NCBI RefSeq assembly: GCF_024741235.1 | Contig: NZ_JANSKA010000010.1 | Span: 1 to 39,758 of the forward strand | DNA from: Tractidigestivibacter montrealensis | GTDB taxonomy: Bacteria; Actinomycetota; Coriobacteriia; Coriobacteriales; Atopobiaceae | Direction: 5' to 3' | DNA length: 39,758 bases | Shown: in pieces, positions 7,892-15,514 of the stretch | Layout of the letters: each line of letters begins with the position of its first letter | How positions within the stretch are numbered: position 1 is the first letter of the stretch | Notes under the pieces: model-generated | Databases searched by the model: none | Told to the model about the DNA's origin: nothing | The model's input: the letters and a program-made list of their open reading frames with translations, nothing else | Made by a program: the position numbers and the translations under genes

Positions 7892-9628
7892 ATGTCTCAG
7901 CTGACGGTCGACCAGAAGAACATCAGGACGCTCCTCCAGGACGAGGACGCCGACTTTCTCATCCCGGACTACCAGCGGCCATACGCCTGGGGAGAAGACG
8001 AGTGCTCCACCCTGTAGGATGACCTCTTCGCCTTCGCGTTCCCCAACAATGCAAGCGACCGGTTCGACAAGCGCAACGACTACTTCCTTGGGCCTATAGT
8101 CACGTTCAAGAACGACGAGGGACAGCAGGAAATCATTGACGGCCAGCAGAGGCTCACCACCATCATGCTCCTGCTCAGGGCGCTCTACGACCGCTTTGCG
8201 AAGATGAGGGACAGGAACTCCGTCGGCCTCCACGACGACATCGCCGCGTGCATCTGGAAGTCCGATGACTACGGAAACCTCGACATGACCGAGGAGGGCC
8301 TCAAGATCAAGTCCGAGGTCGCCTCCGACAACGACAAGGGCGAGTTCCTGCAGATCCTTCGGGACGGCAAGGCCAACCCCGCATGGAAGAGCAGCTACGC
8401 GAAGAACTTCCGGTACTTCCAGGGCAGGATTGCGGAGCTCGCCGAGAACTATGACGGCTACTCGGCCCCCTTTGCCTCCCGCATCATGCGCCACGTGATA
8501 CTGCTCCCCATCGAGGCTGGGTCGCAGGACACAGCGCTGCGCATATTCTCGACGCTGAACGACCGCGGGCTCCCGCTCTCCGACGCCGACATCTTCAAGA
8601 GCCAGCTCTACAAGCACTTCTCCAGCGAGGGCAGGAAGGACGACTTTGTCACGCGCTGGAAGGCGATGGAGGAGGGCGCCAACGACCTTCTCCACCCGCT
8701 TCGTGGCACTCCCATGGACGAGCTCTTCACGCGCTACATGTACTACCGCAGGGCGCTCATGGGGACGACGGACACGACCACCGAGTCCCTGCGCGGGTTC
8801 TACGCCAGGGACAAGTACTCCATCCTGCGCAAGGACGGGACCCTGGACGACCTCGAGTCGCTCCTCCGCTTCTGGCAGCGCGTCGAGGCCGGGGACGGCT
8901 TCTCCGACGCCGCGAACAGGCGCTTCGCGACCCTGCGTTTCGCTCCCAACGGCATGTGGTACTACCTGCTGAGCGTTTGGTTCCTCGCGCGCCGCGACGA
9001 CGGCGACAACCTGGACGACGAGGGCCTCGTGCGGCTGCTCGACCTCACCATCTCCTTCGTCTGGTACTACGCCATCGAGCGTCCGGGCGTGAACTCCCTT
9101 CGCACCCCCATGTTCCCCGAGATGGTCAAGATCGTGAACGGCACGGACGTGAGCTTCTCGAACTACCGGTTTGGCAGGGAGGACGTGATAGCCCGCATCC
9201 GCGCCTTCCAGTTCACCAACCAGCGCGCGATCACTCGCTCGATGCTCGCCTGGTGGGCGTACCACGACCCGGCGCAGGGGCTGTGGGACAACGACACGGT
9301 CCTCGAGGTGGAGCACATCTACGCCCGCAAGCGCGCAGAGGTCGAGCCCCTGCGAGACCGCTCCGACCTTGAGGCTCTCGGCAACAAGGCACTTCTGGAG
9401 AAGCGCGTGAACATCCGCGCCGCCGACTACCGTCTCTCCGACAAGAGGAAGTACTACGAGGGCTTCGTTGACGGGAATGGGAGGGCCCGAGAGGGCACCA
9501 GGAACGTGGAGCTTCTCGGGATCGTGAGATCGAAGACGGACTTCACCGAGGAGGACATAGTCGACCGCACCAACGACATCATCGATTCGTTCGTCGACTT
9601 CATGGGATCGAACGGACTTATCGGATAA
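7892..9628 (+). pseudogene. DUF262/DUF1524 protein (GmrSD-like type IV restriction) with an in-frame stop
   Basis: ATG 7892 follows GAGGGGACC. The frame carries DUF262 motifs: YQRPYAW at residues 30-36 and IIDGQQRLTT at about 82-91, where DGQQR is the nucleotide/catalytic signature. Later come STLNDRGLPLSDADIFKSQL and a C-terminal DUF1524-like region (EVEHIYARK, LGNKALLE). In GmrSD these domains cut modified (glucosylated hydroxymethylcytosine) DNA. Codon 42 is tag at 8015-8017, within CSTL-stop-DDLF where a Trp is expected (tgg to tag). The rest is open to 9628, so 578 codons are otherwise intact. An internal start at ATG 8165 would lack both N-terminal motifs. The HNH-type motif also looks weak: HIY in place of HIxP. 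Confidence 0.75.
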
Positions 9629-9668
9629 CCACGTCACAGCCCAATCCAGTCCCCCGAAAGGAGTCCCC

Positions 9669-10087
9669 ATGCCCACCTCGCAGCATCCCTCCCCCACCCT
9701 TCGCGACTGCGTCTACGGCCAGGCCGTGGGCGACGCGCTCGGCGTGCCGTACGAGTTCCGCGCCCGTGGCACGTTTGAGTGCACGGGCATGGTGGGGCAC
9801 GGCTCGCACAACCAGCCCGCCGGCACCTGGAGCGACGACACCTCCATGGCGCTCGCGACCTGCGACAGCATCCGCGCCACGGGCCGCATCGACGTGCGCG
9901 ACATGCGAGAGCGCTTCGTCCGCTGGTATCGCGAGGGCGCGTACACCGTGAGCGGCCTCTTCGACATCGGCGGCACCACCGCCGACGCGCTCTCCTCCGG
10001 GCGCGGTCGCGCGGGCGAGCGCGACAACGGCAACGGGTCCCTCATGCGCATCTCGGCAAGGCGACCATCGACGCGTGCCTGTTCTAG
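9669..10087 (+). pseudogene. ADP-ribosylglycohydrolase (DraG family), internally deleted
   Basis: ATG 9669 follows GAAAGGAGTCCCC. The first 127 residues are a good DraG family N-terminus: GQAVGDALGVPYEF, then GTWSDDTSMALA (metal-binding SDDT), and RDNGNGSLMRI. After MRI the family expects a further ~120 residues or more. Instead the frame shifts, and an out-of-frame GKATIDACLF followed by tag (10085-10087) resembles a family C-terminus. The simplest reading is a deletion joining codon ~127 to the last ~10 codons with loss of frame. DraG enzymes remove ADP-ribose from proteins or DNA; this one is surely inactive. Confidence 0.6.
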
Positions 10088-10204
10088 GGTTCATGCTCTC
10101 GTCGGCAGCGCTGCGCGAGTTTCCACTGTGAGCCGGTGAGGGGTAGGTGGATCCGTTTCAGCGGTCACGAAGGGGCAGCATGTTAGGTTAGGAGACCATT
10201 TGTG

Positions 10205-10277
10205 GTATAAAGACTTTGGTGGCGGTAATACCGCTACCTCCAAGTGCCGGGGGTAGTCCCCCGGCTTTCTTGTTATT
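10205..10277 (+). ncRNA. Structured leader RNA of the DUF3800 gene (DUF3800 motif-like)
   Basis: Upstream of the DUF3800 start are a TATAAAG box (10206-10212), then a stem GGTGGCGGTA / TACCGCTACC (10219-10238, with one G-U pair and a one-base loop), then GCCGGGGG-TAGT-CCCCCGGC (10246-10265) followed by TTTCTTGTTATTT. The predicted transcript is about 60 nt and contains almost only these two hairpins. Structured RNAs upstream of DUF3800 genes (DUF3800-I to -XI motifs) are published as candidates of unknown function; membership of a specific class is my inference. It could be a leader that controls the gene or a separate small RNA. Confidence 0.5.
10246..10277 (+). terminator. Intrinsic terminator between leader RNA and DUF3800 gene
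   Basis: An eight-base GC-only stem with a 4-nt loop (10246-10265) and a T-rich run after it. It stops 12 bases before the TTG start, so read-through is needed to express the gene. Confidence 0.7.
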
Positions 10278-10288
10278 TAGGGGGCAGG

Positions 10289-10966
10289 TTGGCCAAGGAA
10301 CTCAGCATTTTTGCTGACAAGAGCGGCGACAGGGGTGGCGTTGCCCGCCACTACCTGCTAACGCTTGTGTTCCATAACCAATCCGACAACATTTCCTCGC
10401 AGATAGAGGCCTATGAGGGCACCCTGCGAGACTCAGGACTTCCTGATGTTCCCTTCCACTCCGAGCCCCTGCTTAACGGCCACAAGGCCTACGAGGGGCT
10501 CGCCATCGAGCAACGCAAGAAGATACTCTCGGCGTTCGGCTCTTTTGTTCGCCACCTCCCTATCTCCTATTGCGCCTTTTCCTACGAGCGTCGCGAGGTC
10601 GTTGAGCCCATACAACTCTTCGCAAATATGCGTCGTGATATTTCGAACTTTATGTTCGACAACCTAGCCTTCTTCCAGTCTTTCGATGACGTCAAGGTGT
10701 ATTACGACGATGGACAGGACGTCGTTAGTCGCGCCCTACGGGACTCCGTTGGCTTTGTACTATCCAAGGGCGTAGTGGAACGCAGGCGTACAACCATGAC
10801 TGATTATCGTCTGGAGCAAGTGGCAGACTATCTGTGCACCATCGAACTCGCCGCAATCAAATACTCAGCGGGCGAAGACGGCGGGACCTATGAAAGGTTC
10901 TTTGGCGGTGTTGGCGCCTTCAAGCGAAACTGGCTGAAACAGGCGCGACACAAGCGTCTCGATTAA
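10289..10966 (+). CDS. DUF3800 domain protein
   Basis: A 225-residue protein. The TTG at 10289 is preferred because the TTTAGGGGG ribosome site lies just before it and the family begins with this ELSIF strand; an ATG at 10244 would translate through the terminator hairpin. The N-terminus ELSIFADKSGDRGG matches the DUF3800 signature (usually IDESGDxG), but the usual Glu is Lys here. The end (YERFFGGVGAFKRNWLKQ, RHKRLD) is also typical. DUF3800 is predicted to adopt an RNase H-like fold; its role is unknown, though the genes cluster on mobile elements and in defence islands and often have structured RNA leaders. Confidence 0.75.
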   Translation: MAKELSIFADKSGDRGGVARHYLLTLVFHNQSDNISSQIEAYEGTLRDSGLPDVPFHSEPLLNGHKAYEGLAIEQRKKILSAFGSFVRHLPISYCAFSYERREVVEPIQLFANMRRDISNFMFDNLAFFQSFDDVKVYYDDGQDVVSRALRDSVGFVLSKGVVERRRTTMTDYRLEQVADYLCTIELAAIKYSAGEDGGTYERFFGGVGAFKRNWLKQARHKRLD

Positions 10967-10990
10967 TTTTCCCACCACCAAGGAGACCAC

Positions 10991-11401
10991 ATGTGGAAGT
11001 GCCCAAAGTGCGGGCGTGAGTTTGCCCACGAGAGCCAGCCCCACTCCTGCGGCGAGAAGCCCCTCACCGTCGACGAATACATCGCTCGGCAGCCCGAGGG
11101 AGTGCGGCCGGAGCTCCTCCAGGTGAGAGGCGTCCTGCGAGCCGCCCTTCCCCACGCGGAGGAGAGGATCTCCTGGGGCATGCCCACGTACTGGCAGGGG
11201 CGCAACCTCATCCACCTCGCCGCCAACAAGCACCACATCGGGCTCTACCCCGGTGCCGAGGCGGTTGCGCACTTTGCAGGCGAGCTGGACGGCACATACA
11301 CCTACAGCAAGGGCAGTATCCGCATCCCCTACGGCAAGGTCGACGTCGGCCTTATCGCACGCATCGCCGCGTGGCGCCTTGGTGGAGCCAAGTCCCTGTA
11401 G
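10991..11401 (+). CDS. DUF1801 (YdhG-like) protein with N-terminal zinc ribbon
   Basis: A 136-residue protein, ATG 10991 behind CAAGGAGACC. Residues 1-20 (MWKCPKCGREFAHESQPHSC) hold CxxC and HxC pairs that could bind zinc. Residues ~30-130 are a DUF1801 fold: PELLQVRGVLRAALPHAEE, ISWGMPTYW, then IGLYPGAEAV and GSIRIPYGKVDVGLI. The family includes YdhG/Fra, frataxin-like iron chaperones; that role is not shown for most members. It stands alone, with a hairpin downstream at 11431-11458. Confidence 0.8.
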   Translation: MWKCPKCGREFAHESQPHSCGEKPLTVDEYIARQPEGVRPELLQVRGVLRAALPHAEERISWGMPTYWQGRNLIHLAANKHHIGLYPGAEAVAHFAGELDGTYTYSKGSIRIPYGKVDVGLIARIAAWRLGGAKSL

Positions 11402-11430
11402 CTCCTCGAGAAGAAGCCGGCTTTCGATAG

Positions 11431-11458
11431 GGTTCTGGGATACATGCATCCCAGAACC
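11431..11458. terminator. Hairpin downstream of the DUF1801 gene
   Basis: GGTTCTGGGAT / ATCCCAGAACC, an 11-bp perfect stem with loop ACATGC, 30 bp after the stop. There is no T run on the plus strand, so a Rho-independent terminator is only possible. Confidence 0.45.
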
Positions 11459-11498
11459 GGTGAGTGCCGAGGCCCTTGAGCCACTTGGGTTGCGCGCC

Positions 11499-11650
11499 TG
11501 CACAATAATCGACATTGACGGCCCAAATTCGGGATTTCGCTTAGTATCACCCCATGGGTGCCATTTATCTACCTGCGGTTCCGTAAAAAGTTAGAGCCTT
11601 CGTACTCGGCGATTCGCCCAAAATGGGCCGTCAATGTCGATTTTTGTGCA
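11499..11650. repeat. MITE-like element, 152 bp with 27-bp inverted repeats
   Basis: Arms at 11499-11525 and 11624-11650 are complementary with one mismatch (they begin TGCACAA and contain ATCGACATTGACGGCCCA). The interior has no gene but contains TCTACCTGCGGTT, which also occurs inside the two 101-bp elements at 21710 and 24707. No clear target duplication. It looks like a short non-autonomous element related to those in its core. Confidence 0.65.
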
Positions 11651-11707
11651 CAGGCACCCGCTAGCCCCAATCGGAATCCCTAAGTCATGCGTTCTTGGCT
11701 GCCGTCG

Positions 11708-11773
11708 TCACACATTCGGCGTTCAAACGTGTAGCAAGCTGGGTGCATCACACAATCACACTCGAATGTGTGA
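11708..11773. repeat. Inverted repeat in the 11651-11865 gap
   Basis: TCACACATTCG (11708-11718) and CGAATGTGTGA (11763-11773) are perfect complements 44 bp apart. I see no gene in this gap. Confidence 0.4.
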
Positions 11774-11865
11774 CCACTAACATTACCGGGGCGCACCCAA
11801 CAGGAAATAGCGATGGGAAAACCCCGTACCCAGCAACGAGGGCCAGACATACTCCGCGTGGCACG

Positions 11866-12138
11866 CTAGGCCGAAGCCGATTGCATGGCCGCTCGCTTGG
11901 CCTGCTCATCATCCAGGCGTTCAGATACCCACATCTTAATAACAGCCCGTCGGTTAACACCAATGCGCGCAGCCTCATTATCGAGCGCCGTGACCATCCA
12001 GACAGGAAAGTCGACATTAACGCGCTTGGCCTCCCGGTTGGGGAACTCGAGATAATCGAAATCGAAGTACTCGCTCATGTCCTCGCCCGCATCGAAGCTA
12101 TCGAGTAGTGCGTCAGTGTTGTTGCGCGTTGCGCTCAT
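11866..12138 (-). CDS. brnA: BrnA-type antitoxin (ribbon-helix-helix)
   Basis: A 90-residue protein. ATG 12138 (MSATRNNTDALLDSF) is chosen over the earlier in-frame ATG at 12165 because AAGGAGAGGGAGAGCT precedes it and because BrnT coding sequence overlaps this point. The C-terminal half (KRVNVDFPVWMVTALDNEA, RIGVNRRAVIKMWVSERLD) is a ribbon-helix-helix as in BrnA/CopG antitoxins, which bind their own promoter and neutralise the BrnT RNase. Here the toxin gene is reduced to its last 22 codons, so the antitoxin is an orphan and may have lost its promoter too. Confidence 0.7.
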   Translation of the reverse strand: MSATRNNTDALLDSFDAGEDMSEYFDFDYLEFPNREAKRVNVDFPVWMVTALDNEAARIGVNRRAVIKMWVSERLDDEQAKRAAMQSASA

Positions 12139-12181
12139 AGCTCTCCCTCTCCTTTTTGGTGACACGACGGGCAGAGATTAT
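12113..12181 (-). pseudogene. brnT: BrnT toxin, C-terminal stub overlapping brnA
   Basis: Reading the minus strand from 12181 gives IISARRVTKKERESYERNAQ and then a stop at 12113-12115. This matches the conserved BrnT ending (RIISARRATKKERxxYE), and it overlaps the brnA start by 26 bases, as in real brnTA operons. In this frame a tag lies only two codons upstream and no BrnT sequence is found before it, so all of the toxin body is gone. It is too short to be a gene by itself. Confidence 0.65.
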
Positions 12182-12222
12182 GCCTTGCTAATAACATCGT
12201 ACGATGCTTCGACGTCGTCCCC

Positions 12223-13065
12223 TTAGTACTTCCCCGAAACCTCCTGCTCCGCTCGCGCAAGGCCCGCCTCGGCGTTCTTGAGGGCGCCGCGATACCACGA
12301 CTCCCCTTTACGCACGGCAGCGGAAAGCCCGGCCACGGCGCGAGAGTACCAGCTCTTTGCCTCCTGGAAGCTCTGGGTGCAGCCCTCGCCTTCCTCGTGC
12401 GCCTTCCCCAGCCGCAGGGCAGCGCTTCCCCAGTACACGGGAGAGTCGCTTTTCCCCAGGTCGTAGGCCCGGCGATACCACTGGTACGCCTTATCCGCGT
12501 CCTTATCGCACCCTCGACCGTCGCGCAGGAAGTCCCCCAGCTTATAGCAGGACTCGGCGATGCCCGCCTCTGCCGCAACGCGGCAATGCGCAAACGCACG
12601 CTCGGCAATGCTCAGCCGCTCCTCCGGCCTTGGGAACTTGGCGCCCGCCGCAACGGAGTCCCAGTACTTCCCCTCACAGCGATCGTAGCTGTACACGTAG
12701 GTAAGGTCGTCGTCCGCCATGGCGTTACCCAGCCGCGACGCGTGCAGGTAGAGAACCTCCGCCGCCTGGAAGCACTCCACGCGACGCTCTGTCCTCCAAT
12801 CGCAGGACATTGCCTCGTTGTAGTAGTCTGCGCCCGCGCCCAAAGCAAAGTCTCCGGCAGGGTCATCCTCGGGGTCGTAGCAATAGACGCACCGGCGACC
12901 GATCCTGCCGTCCTGCGGCTCCACCACCTGCTGCGTGATCCATACCAGCGGGAGGCCGGTTTCCGTGTTGGGTCCGCCAACAGGTACCTTCTCGGGCCAC
13001 ATCCAGCCAAACACTGGCGCGTTGGGAGTTCCGCCGTCGCCGTCGTCGCCATGCCACTCAGTCAT
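12223..13065 (-). CDS. Sel1-like repeat protein
   Basis: A 280-residue protein, third gene of a J-domain/HIRAN/Sel1 operon; its ATG (13065) overlaps the HIRAN gene by 8 bases. The N-terminal ~130 residues carry no recognised domain but include a CVYC pair (~59-62). Residues ~140-275 contain Sel1-type helical repeats: AERAFAHCRVAAEAGIAES, CYKLGDFLRDGRGCDKDADK, AYQWYRRAYDLG, LRLGKAHEEGEGC, AKSWYSRAVAGL. Such repeats make protein-binding solenoids. No signal peptide is seen, so it is probably cytoplasmic. Function unknown; the overlap says it is made together with the next two proteins. Confidence 0.75.
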   Translation of the reverse strand: MTEWHGDDGDGGTPNAPVFGWMWPEKVPVGGPNTETGLPLVWITQQVVEPQDGRIGRRCVYCYDPEDDPAGDFALGAGADYYNEAMSCDWRTERRVECFQAAEVLYLHASRLGNAMADDDLTYVYSYDRCEGKYWDSVAAGAKFPRPEERLSIAERAFAHCRVAAEAGIAESCYKLGDFLRDGRGCDKDADKAYQWYRRAYDLGKSDSPVYWGSAALRLGKAHEEGEGCTQSFQEAKSWYSRAVAGLSAAVRKGESWYRGALKNAEAGLARAEQEVSGKY

Positions 13066-13501
13066 CGAGCCACACTCCCATCCCTATCTTCCACCAGCCG
13101 CCGACCTTCTCGACCTTGTTGACCTCCGCATAGAGCGCCTTCCCGCCGTCCATAAGGCGAGCGGGAATCTCGTTGATGTCCGCGGGGACAAAGCCCAGAC
13201 GCCCGCCGGTCGACGTGTTCACTCGAATGCACCACTCGTCGTACCGGTTGTCCTTCTCGCGAATCAACGCGAGTCGCTCGCCCACGGAGAGCTTTGGGGC
13301 CAGCTCGTCGATGTCATCTATGTGGGTGGTGCCCGCGATACGCGTGTCCGGCACAAGGCAGATTGGCTGCGAGAAGGGCTTGGGGATCTCTATGCCCATG
13401 CCGCCCTTCCCGTGCATCGCCTGGATGATGGCGCCGGCACCGCCGGGGCGGACGGGCACCAGGCCGGCCGAGCTGTTCGGCGTTGCTCCCTCAGTCCCCA
13501 T
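13058..13501 (-). CDS. HIRAN domain protein
   Basis: A 147-residue protein, middle gene of the operon, overlapping its upstream partner by 11 bases and its downstream partner by 8. Residues ~45-135 form a HIRAN domain: DTRIAGTTHIDDIDELA, LSVGERLALIREKDN, WCIRVNTSTGGRLGFVP, then INEIPARLMDGGKALYAEV. HIRAN domains bind DNA, in eukaryotic HLTF the 3' end of single strands, and occur alone or fused to helicases in bacteria. Here it stands alone with a 40-residue Gly/Ala-rich N-terminal region. Its partners suggest a complex, but the role is not known. Confidence 0.8.
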   Translation of the reverse strand: MGTEGATPNSSAGLVPVRPGGAGAIIQAMHGKGGMGIEIPKPFSQPICLVPDTRIAGTTHIDDIDELAPKLSVGERLALIREKDNRYDEWCIRVNTSTGGRLGFVPADINEIPARLMDGGKALYAEVNKVEKVGGWWKIGMGVWLDD

Positions 13502-14318
13502 CGATGGCCTCCCTCAGCTTGGCAACGCGCAAGTCGAACTCTCGCTGGGTGCGCTCCCACTCCTCGATGGCCTCGCACAGCTCCGCAGTGCGGGAGCTCA
13601 CCCACTCCGGGTCTTGGAGGAGCTTCCCCAGCTGCATGTCCTCGCAGTTCTCAAGCTCATTGAGCTGCTTCTCCATGGCGGAGCGCTCGACCTGCTGAAG
13701 CTCCAGCTCCGTGGCCAGGGCGTTGGTGTCTTCCTCCTCCGCGAGGTCATCCTTGGGATCAAAGTGCCGCGTCGCCGCCTCGAGCGAGCGAAGCACCACA
13801 ATGTCACCGTCCTGGTAGGCCTTTTGGGCAAGCGCGAAGTACTCGGCGCGTTTCTCGTCTTCTCCCACATGGACGTCTGGGTGCAGGCGCTTCATGAGCG
13901 TGCGATACAGCGTGTGCATCTCCTTGGCGTCCGCCTCGGGCATGGCAACCCTTCCCAGGCGCCAGGCAAGCGCCTGCTCGTAGGCCTCTTTTGCCTCCTT
14001 GGCGGCCGCAGTCCAGGCGGAGAGCTCCTCGTCGAGCTGGGCTTCGATCTTCTCGTAATCTGGCGCCTGGCCTTGGTTTGCCTGCGCCTGCGCAAGGGCG
14101 TAGCGACGCTTTGCGCGCCGGGCGGCAACCTCCACCTCGAGGAGCTCCTTCTCCCAGCAGCCGATCTTTACGGCGTAGTCCACGTATATCTGCGGGAGCT
14201 GCTGGAGCTTTATGTCCTCGATCTGCGTGACTATGTCCAGGATGTCCGCGCGCACCTCGCGGATGGCGCTCTTGAGCTCCTCTGCTGTGGGCGCTGCCAC
14301 TGCCATGGTGGCCACCAT
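13491..14318 (-). CDS. J-domain-like coiled-coil protein
   Basis: A 275-residue protein, first gene of the operon. ATG 14318 has GAGAGG directly before it; ATG 14306 (MAVAAPTAEEL) is an alternative. Long helices dominate: residues ~12-100 and ~205-270 look like coiled coils. Between them, residues ~130-180 (MHTLYRTLMKRLHPDVH, YFALAQKAYQDGDIVVL) resemble helices II-III of a DnaJ J-domain with the HPD signature intact. J-domains call DnaK to a substrate, so this protein may bring Hsp70 to the HIRAN or Sel1 partner. No zinc-finger or classical DnaJ C-terminal domain is present. Confidence 0.75.
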   Translation of the reverse strand: MVATMAVAAPTAEELKSAIREVRADILDIVTQIEDIKLQQLPQIYVDYAVKIGCWEKELLEVEVAARRAKRRYALAQAQANQGQAPDYEKIEAQLDEELSAWTAAAKEAKEAYEQALAWRLGRVAMPEADAKEMHTLYRTLMKRLHPDVHVGEDEKRAEYFALAQKAYQDGDIVVLRSLEAATRHFDPKDDLAEEEDTNALATELELQQVERSAMEKQLNELENCEDMQLGKLLQDPEWVSSRTAELCEAIEEWERTQREFDLRVAKLREAIDGD

Positions 14319-14374
14319 CCTCTCGACGTATGGTTCCTCACACCATAGCCGAGGGACGCGACATTAATTAGGGC

Positions 14375-14405
14375 GTGAGACAAGGGGAAACTCCCCTTGT
14401 CTCAC
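14375..14405. repeat. Palindromic intergenic repeat, copy 1
   Basis: GTGAGACAAGGGGA, loop AAC, then the 14-base complement. The last bases overlap the stop codon of the HD-domain gene (14402-14404). It lies between that gene and the J-domain gene. Related copies are at 15252, 17284, 18873 and 19544. Confidence 0.85.
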
Positions 14406-15238
14406 ACGGCGTGCACGTCTTTCTCGCCTGTGCCGCGGCGCCACGTCACGCGGATGGTGAAGCTGTTGGCGCCAGCGTCGCGCCTGTGGGCCATGGGGTC
14501 TGCTGTTACGGTGACGGTGGCGGCGTCGGGGTCCAGGCAGTACGTGGACGCCGCGGGCGCGGCGGCAAGCGTCACACCGACGGTGACGCCGCCCACCTGG
14601 TACACGCGCCACGCCGCACCCTGGCTGGCCCCCTGCGCGACCGCAGGGCCAAAGCCGTACCGAAGCACGACCTTCTCGCCAACCGAGAGCGGCAGCACGT
14701 CCGCCTCCAGCGTGAACCCGCCGTCCGACTCGTCGCGCACCACAAACGGATACGGCTCACCCGCCACCTGCATGGACACTGAGCCCGCGGGCGTTTGCAC
14801 CTTGGTTACCATGTCGCCCAGAATCACGCGCGCCATGCGGTACTTGCGGAGCCGCGCGATGTCCTTTGGCCCCACCTCGTCCAGGCGCGTGAGGTCACTG
14901 TTGTGGCGCAGGTCAGCCACCTTGACGCGGCGCGCGATGGGATTCTCGCCCACGGTTCGAACGTAATCAAGGTAGGGCACACCATCCTTGTGAGTGAGGA
15001 GCTGCACCGCGGCCAGTGCTTCTGGCGAGACGCCCAGGGCGAGAAGGTCCTCCGGGGTAGCTCCGCAGTCCTCCATCACGTCATGGAGAAGCGCGACGCA
15101 GGTCTCGTCCTCGGTGGACATCTGCTCCGCAAGGTGAAGCGGGTGGTTGACGTAGGGCAGGCCCGCCTTGTCCAGCTGGCCGGCGTGCGCGTTGTAGCAG
15201 AACCTGATCGCGTTCTTCGTGACGGGCGTGTACAGCAT
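14402..15238 (-). CDS. HD-domain phosphohydrolase (SpoT/MESH1-like)
   Basis: A 278-residue protein; ATG 15238 (MLYTPVTKNAIRF) is chosen because GAGGAGG lies upstream, while the longer frame would start inside palindromic and repeat DNA. Residues ~8-130 match the HD hydrolase of SpoT and small alarmone hydrolases: AHAGQLDKAGLPYVNHP, then VALLHDVMEDC with the HD pair at 52-53, and VKVADLRHNSDLTRL. These enzymes remove the 3' pyrophosphate of (p)ppGpp. The C-terminal ~140 residues look beta-rich and unfamiliar, and no synthetase or TGS domain is present, so substrate is uncertain. Palindromes flank the gene on both sides. Confidence 0.7.
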   Translation of the reverse strand: MLYTPVTKNAIRFCYNAHAGQLDKAGLPYVNHPLHLAEQMSTEDETCVALLHDVMEDCGATPEDLLALGVSPEALAAVQLLTHKDGVPYLDYVRTVGENPIARRVKVADLRHNSDLTRLDEVGPKDIARLRKYRMARVILGDMVTKVQTPAGSVSMQVAGEPYPFVVRDESDGGFTLEADVLPLSVGEKVVLRYGFGPAVAQGASQGAAWRVYQVGGVTVGVTLAAAPAASTYCLDPDAATVTVTADPMAHRRDAGANSFTIRVTWRRGTGEKDVHAV

Positions 15239-15251
15239 TCCGCGCCTCCTC

Positions 15252-15282
15252 ATGAGACAAAGGGAGTTTCCCTTTGTCTCAT
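15252..15282. repeat. Palindromic intergenic repeat, copy 2
   Basis: ATGAGACAAAGGGA, loop GTT, TCCCTTTGTCTCAT: 14-bp perfect arms. It lies 13 bp upstream of the HD-domain gene start and may be in its leader. Confidence 0.85.
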
Positions 15283-15329
15283 ATTGTGGCACGAGAGGGT
15301 CCACACGCCGTGGGGCAAGGCGCAGTTCC

Positions 15330-15455
15330 GGTTGGCAGCAGTTTTGATGAGAATTCTTATATGACTGCGGCATAGTCGCAATTCATTGACCTGCGGTTTA
15401 TCAGGCTTCAAACTGCTTTGTACTTGGGGTACCCCCCCGATAAACCGTAGCCCAA
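15330..15455. repeat. Short repeat element, family B, copy 1
   Basis: Starts GGTTGGCAGCAGTTTT and contains AATTCTTATATGACTGCGG, GCAATTCATTGACCTGCGGT and TTATCA; this parallels the element at 21461-21585 base for base over much of its left half. An internal inverted repeat (TGCGGTTTATC 15392-15402, GATAAACCGTA 15439-15449) is present. The right end is less clear. No gene in 15283-15514. Confidence 0.55.
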
Positions 15456-15514
15456 CCGCAAATCCCTGCCACCGCGAGCCCAGCAACGCCACCCGGCGCG
15501 CCACCCGACAACGT

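Noticed and set aside
7811-9697. 628-codon open frame on the minus strand
   Set aside because: It is the shadow of the DUF262 gene: its product is a Val/Gly/Arg-rich string without motifs, and the plus-strand frame has clear DUF262 signatures.
10244-10288. ATG at 10244 as the DUF3800 start
   Set aside because: It would translate the terminator hairpin (MPGVVPRLSCYLGGR has no family match); the TTG at 10289 has a ribosome site and fits the family N-terminus.
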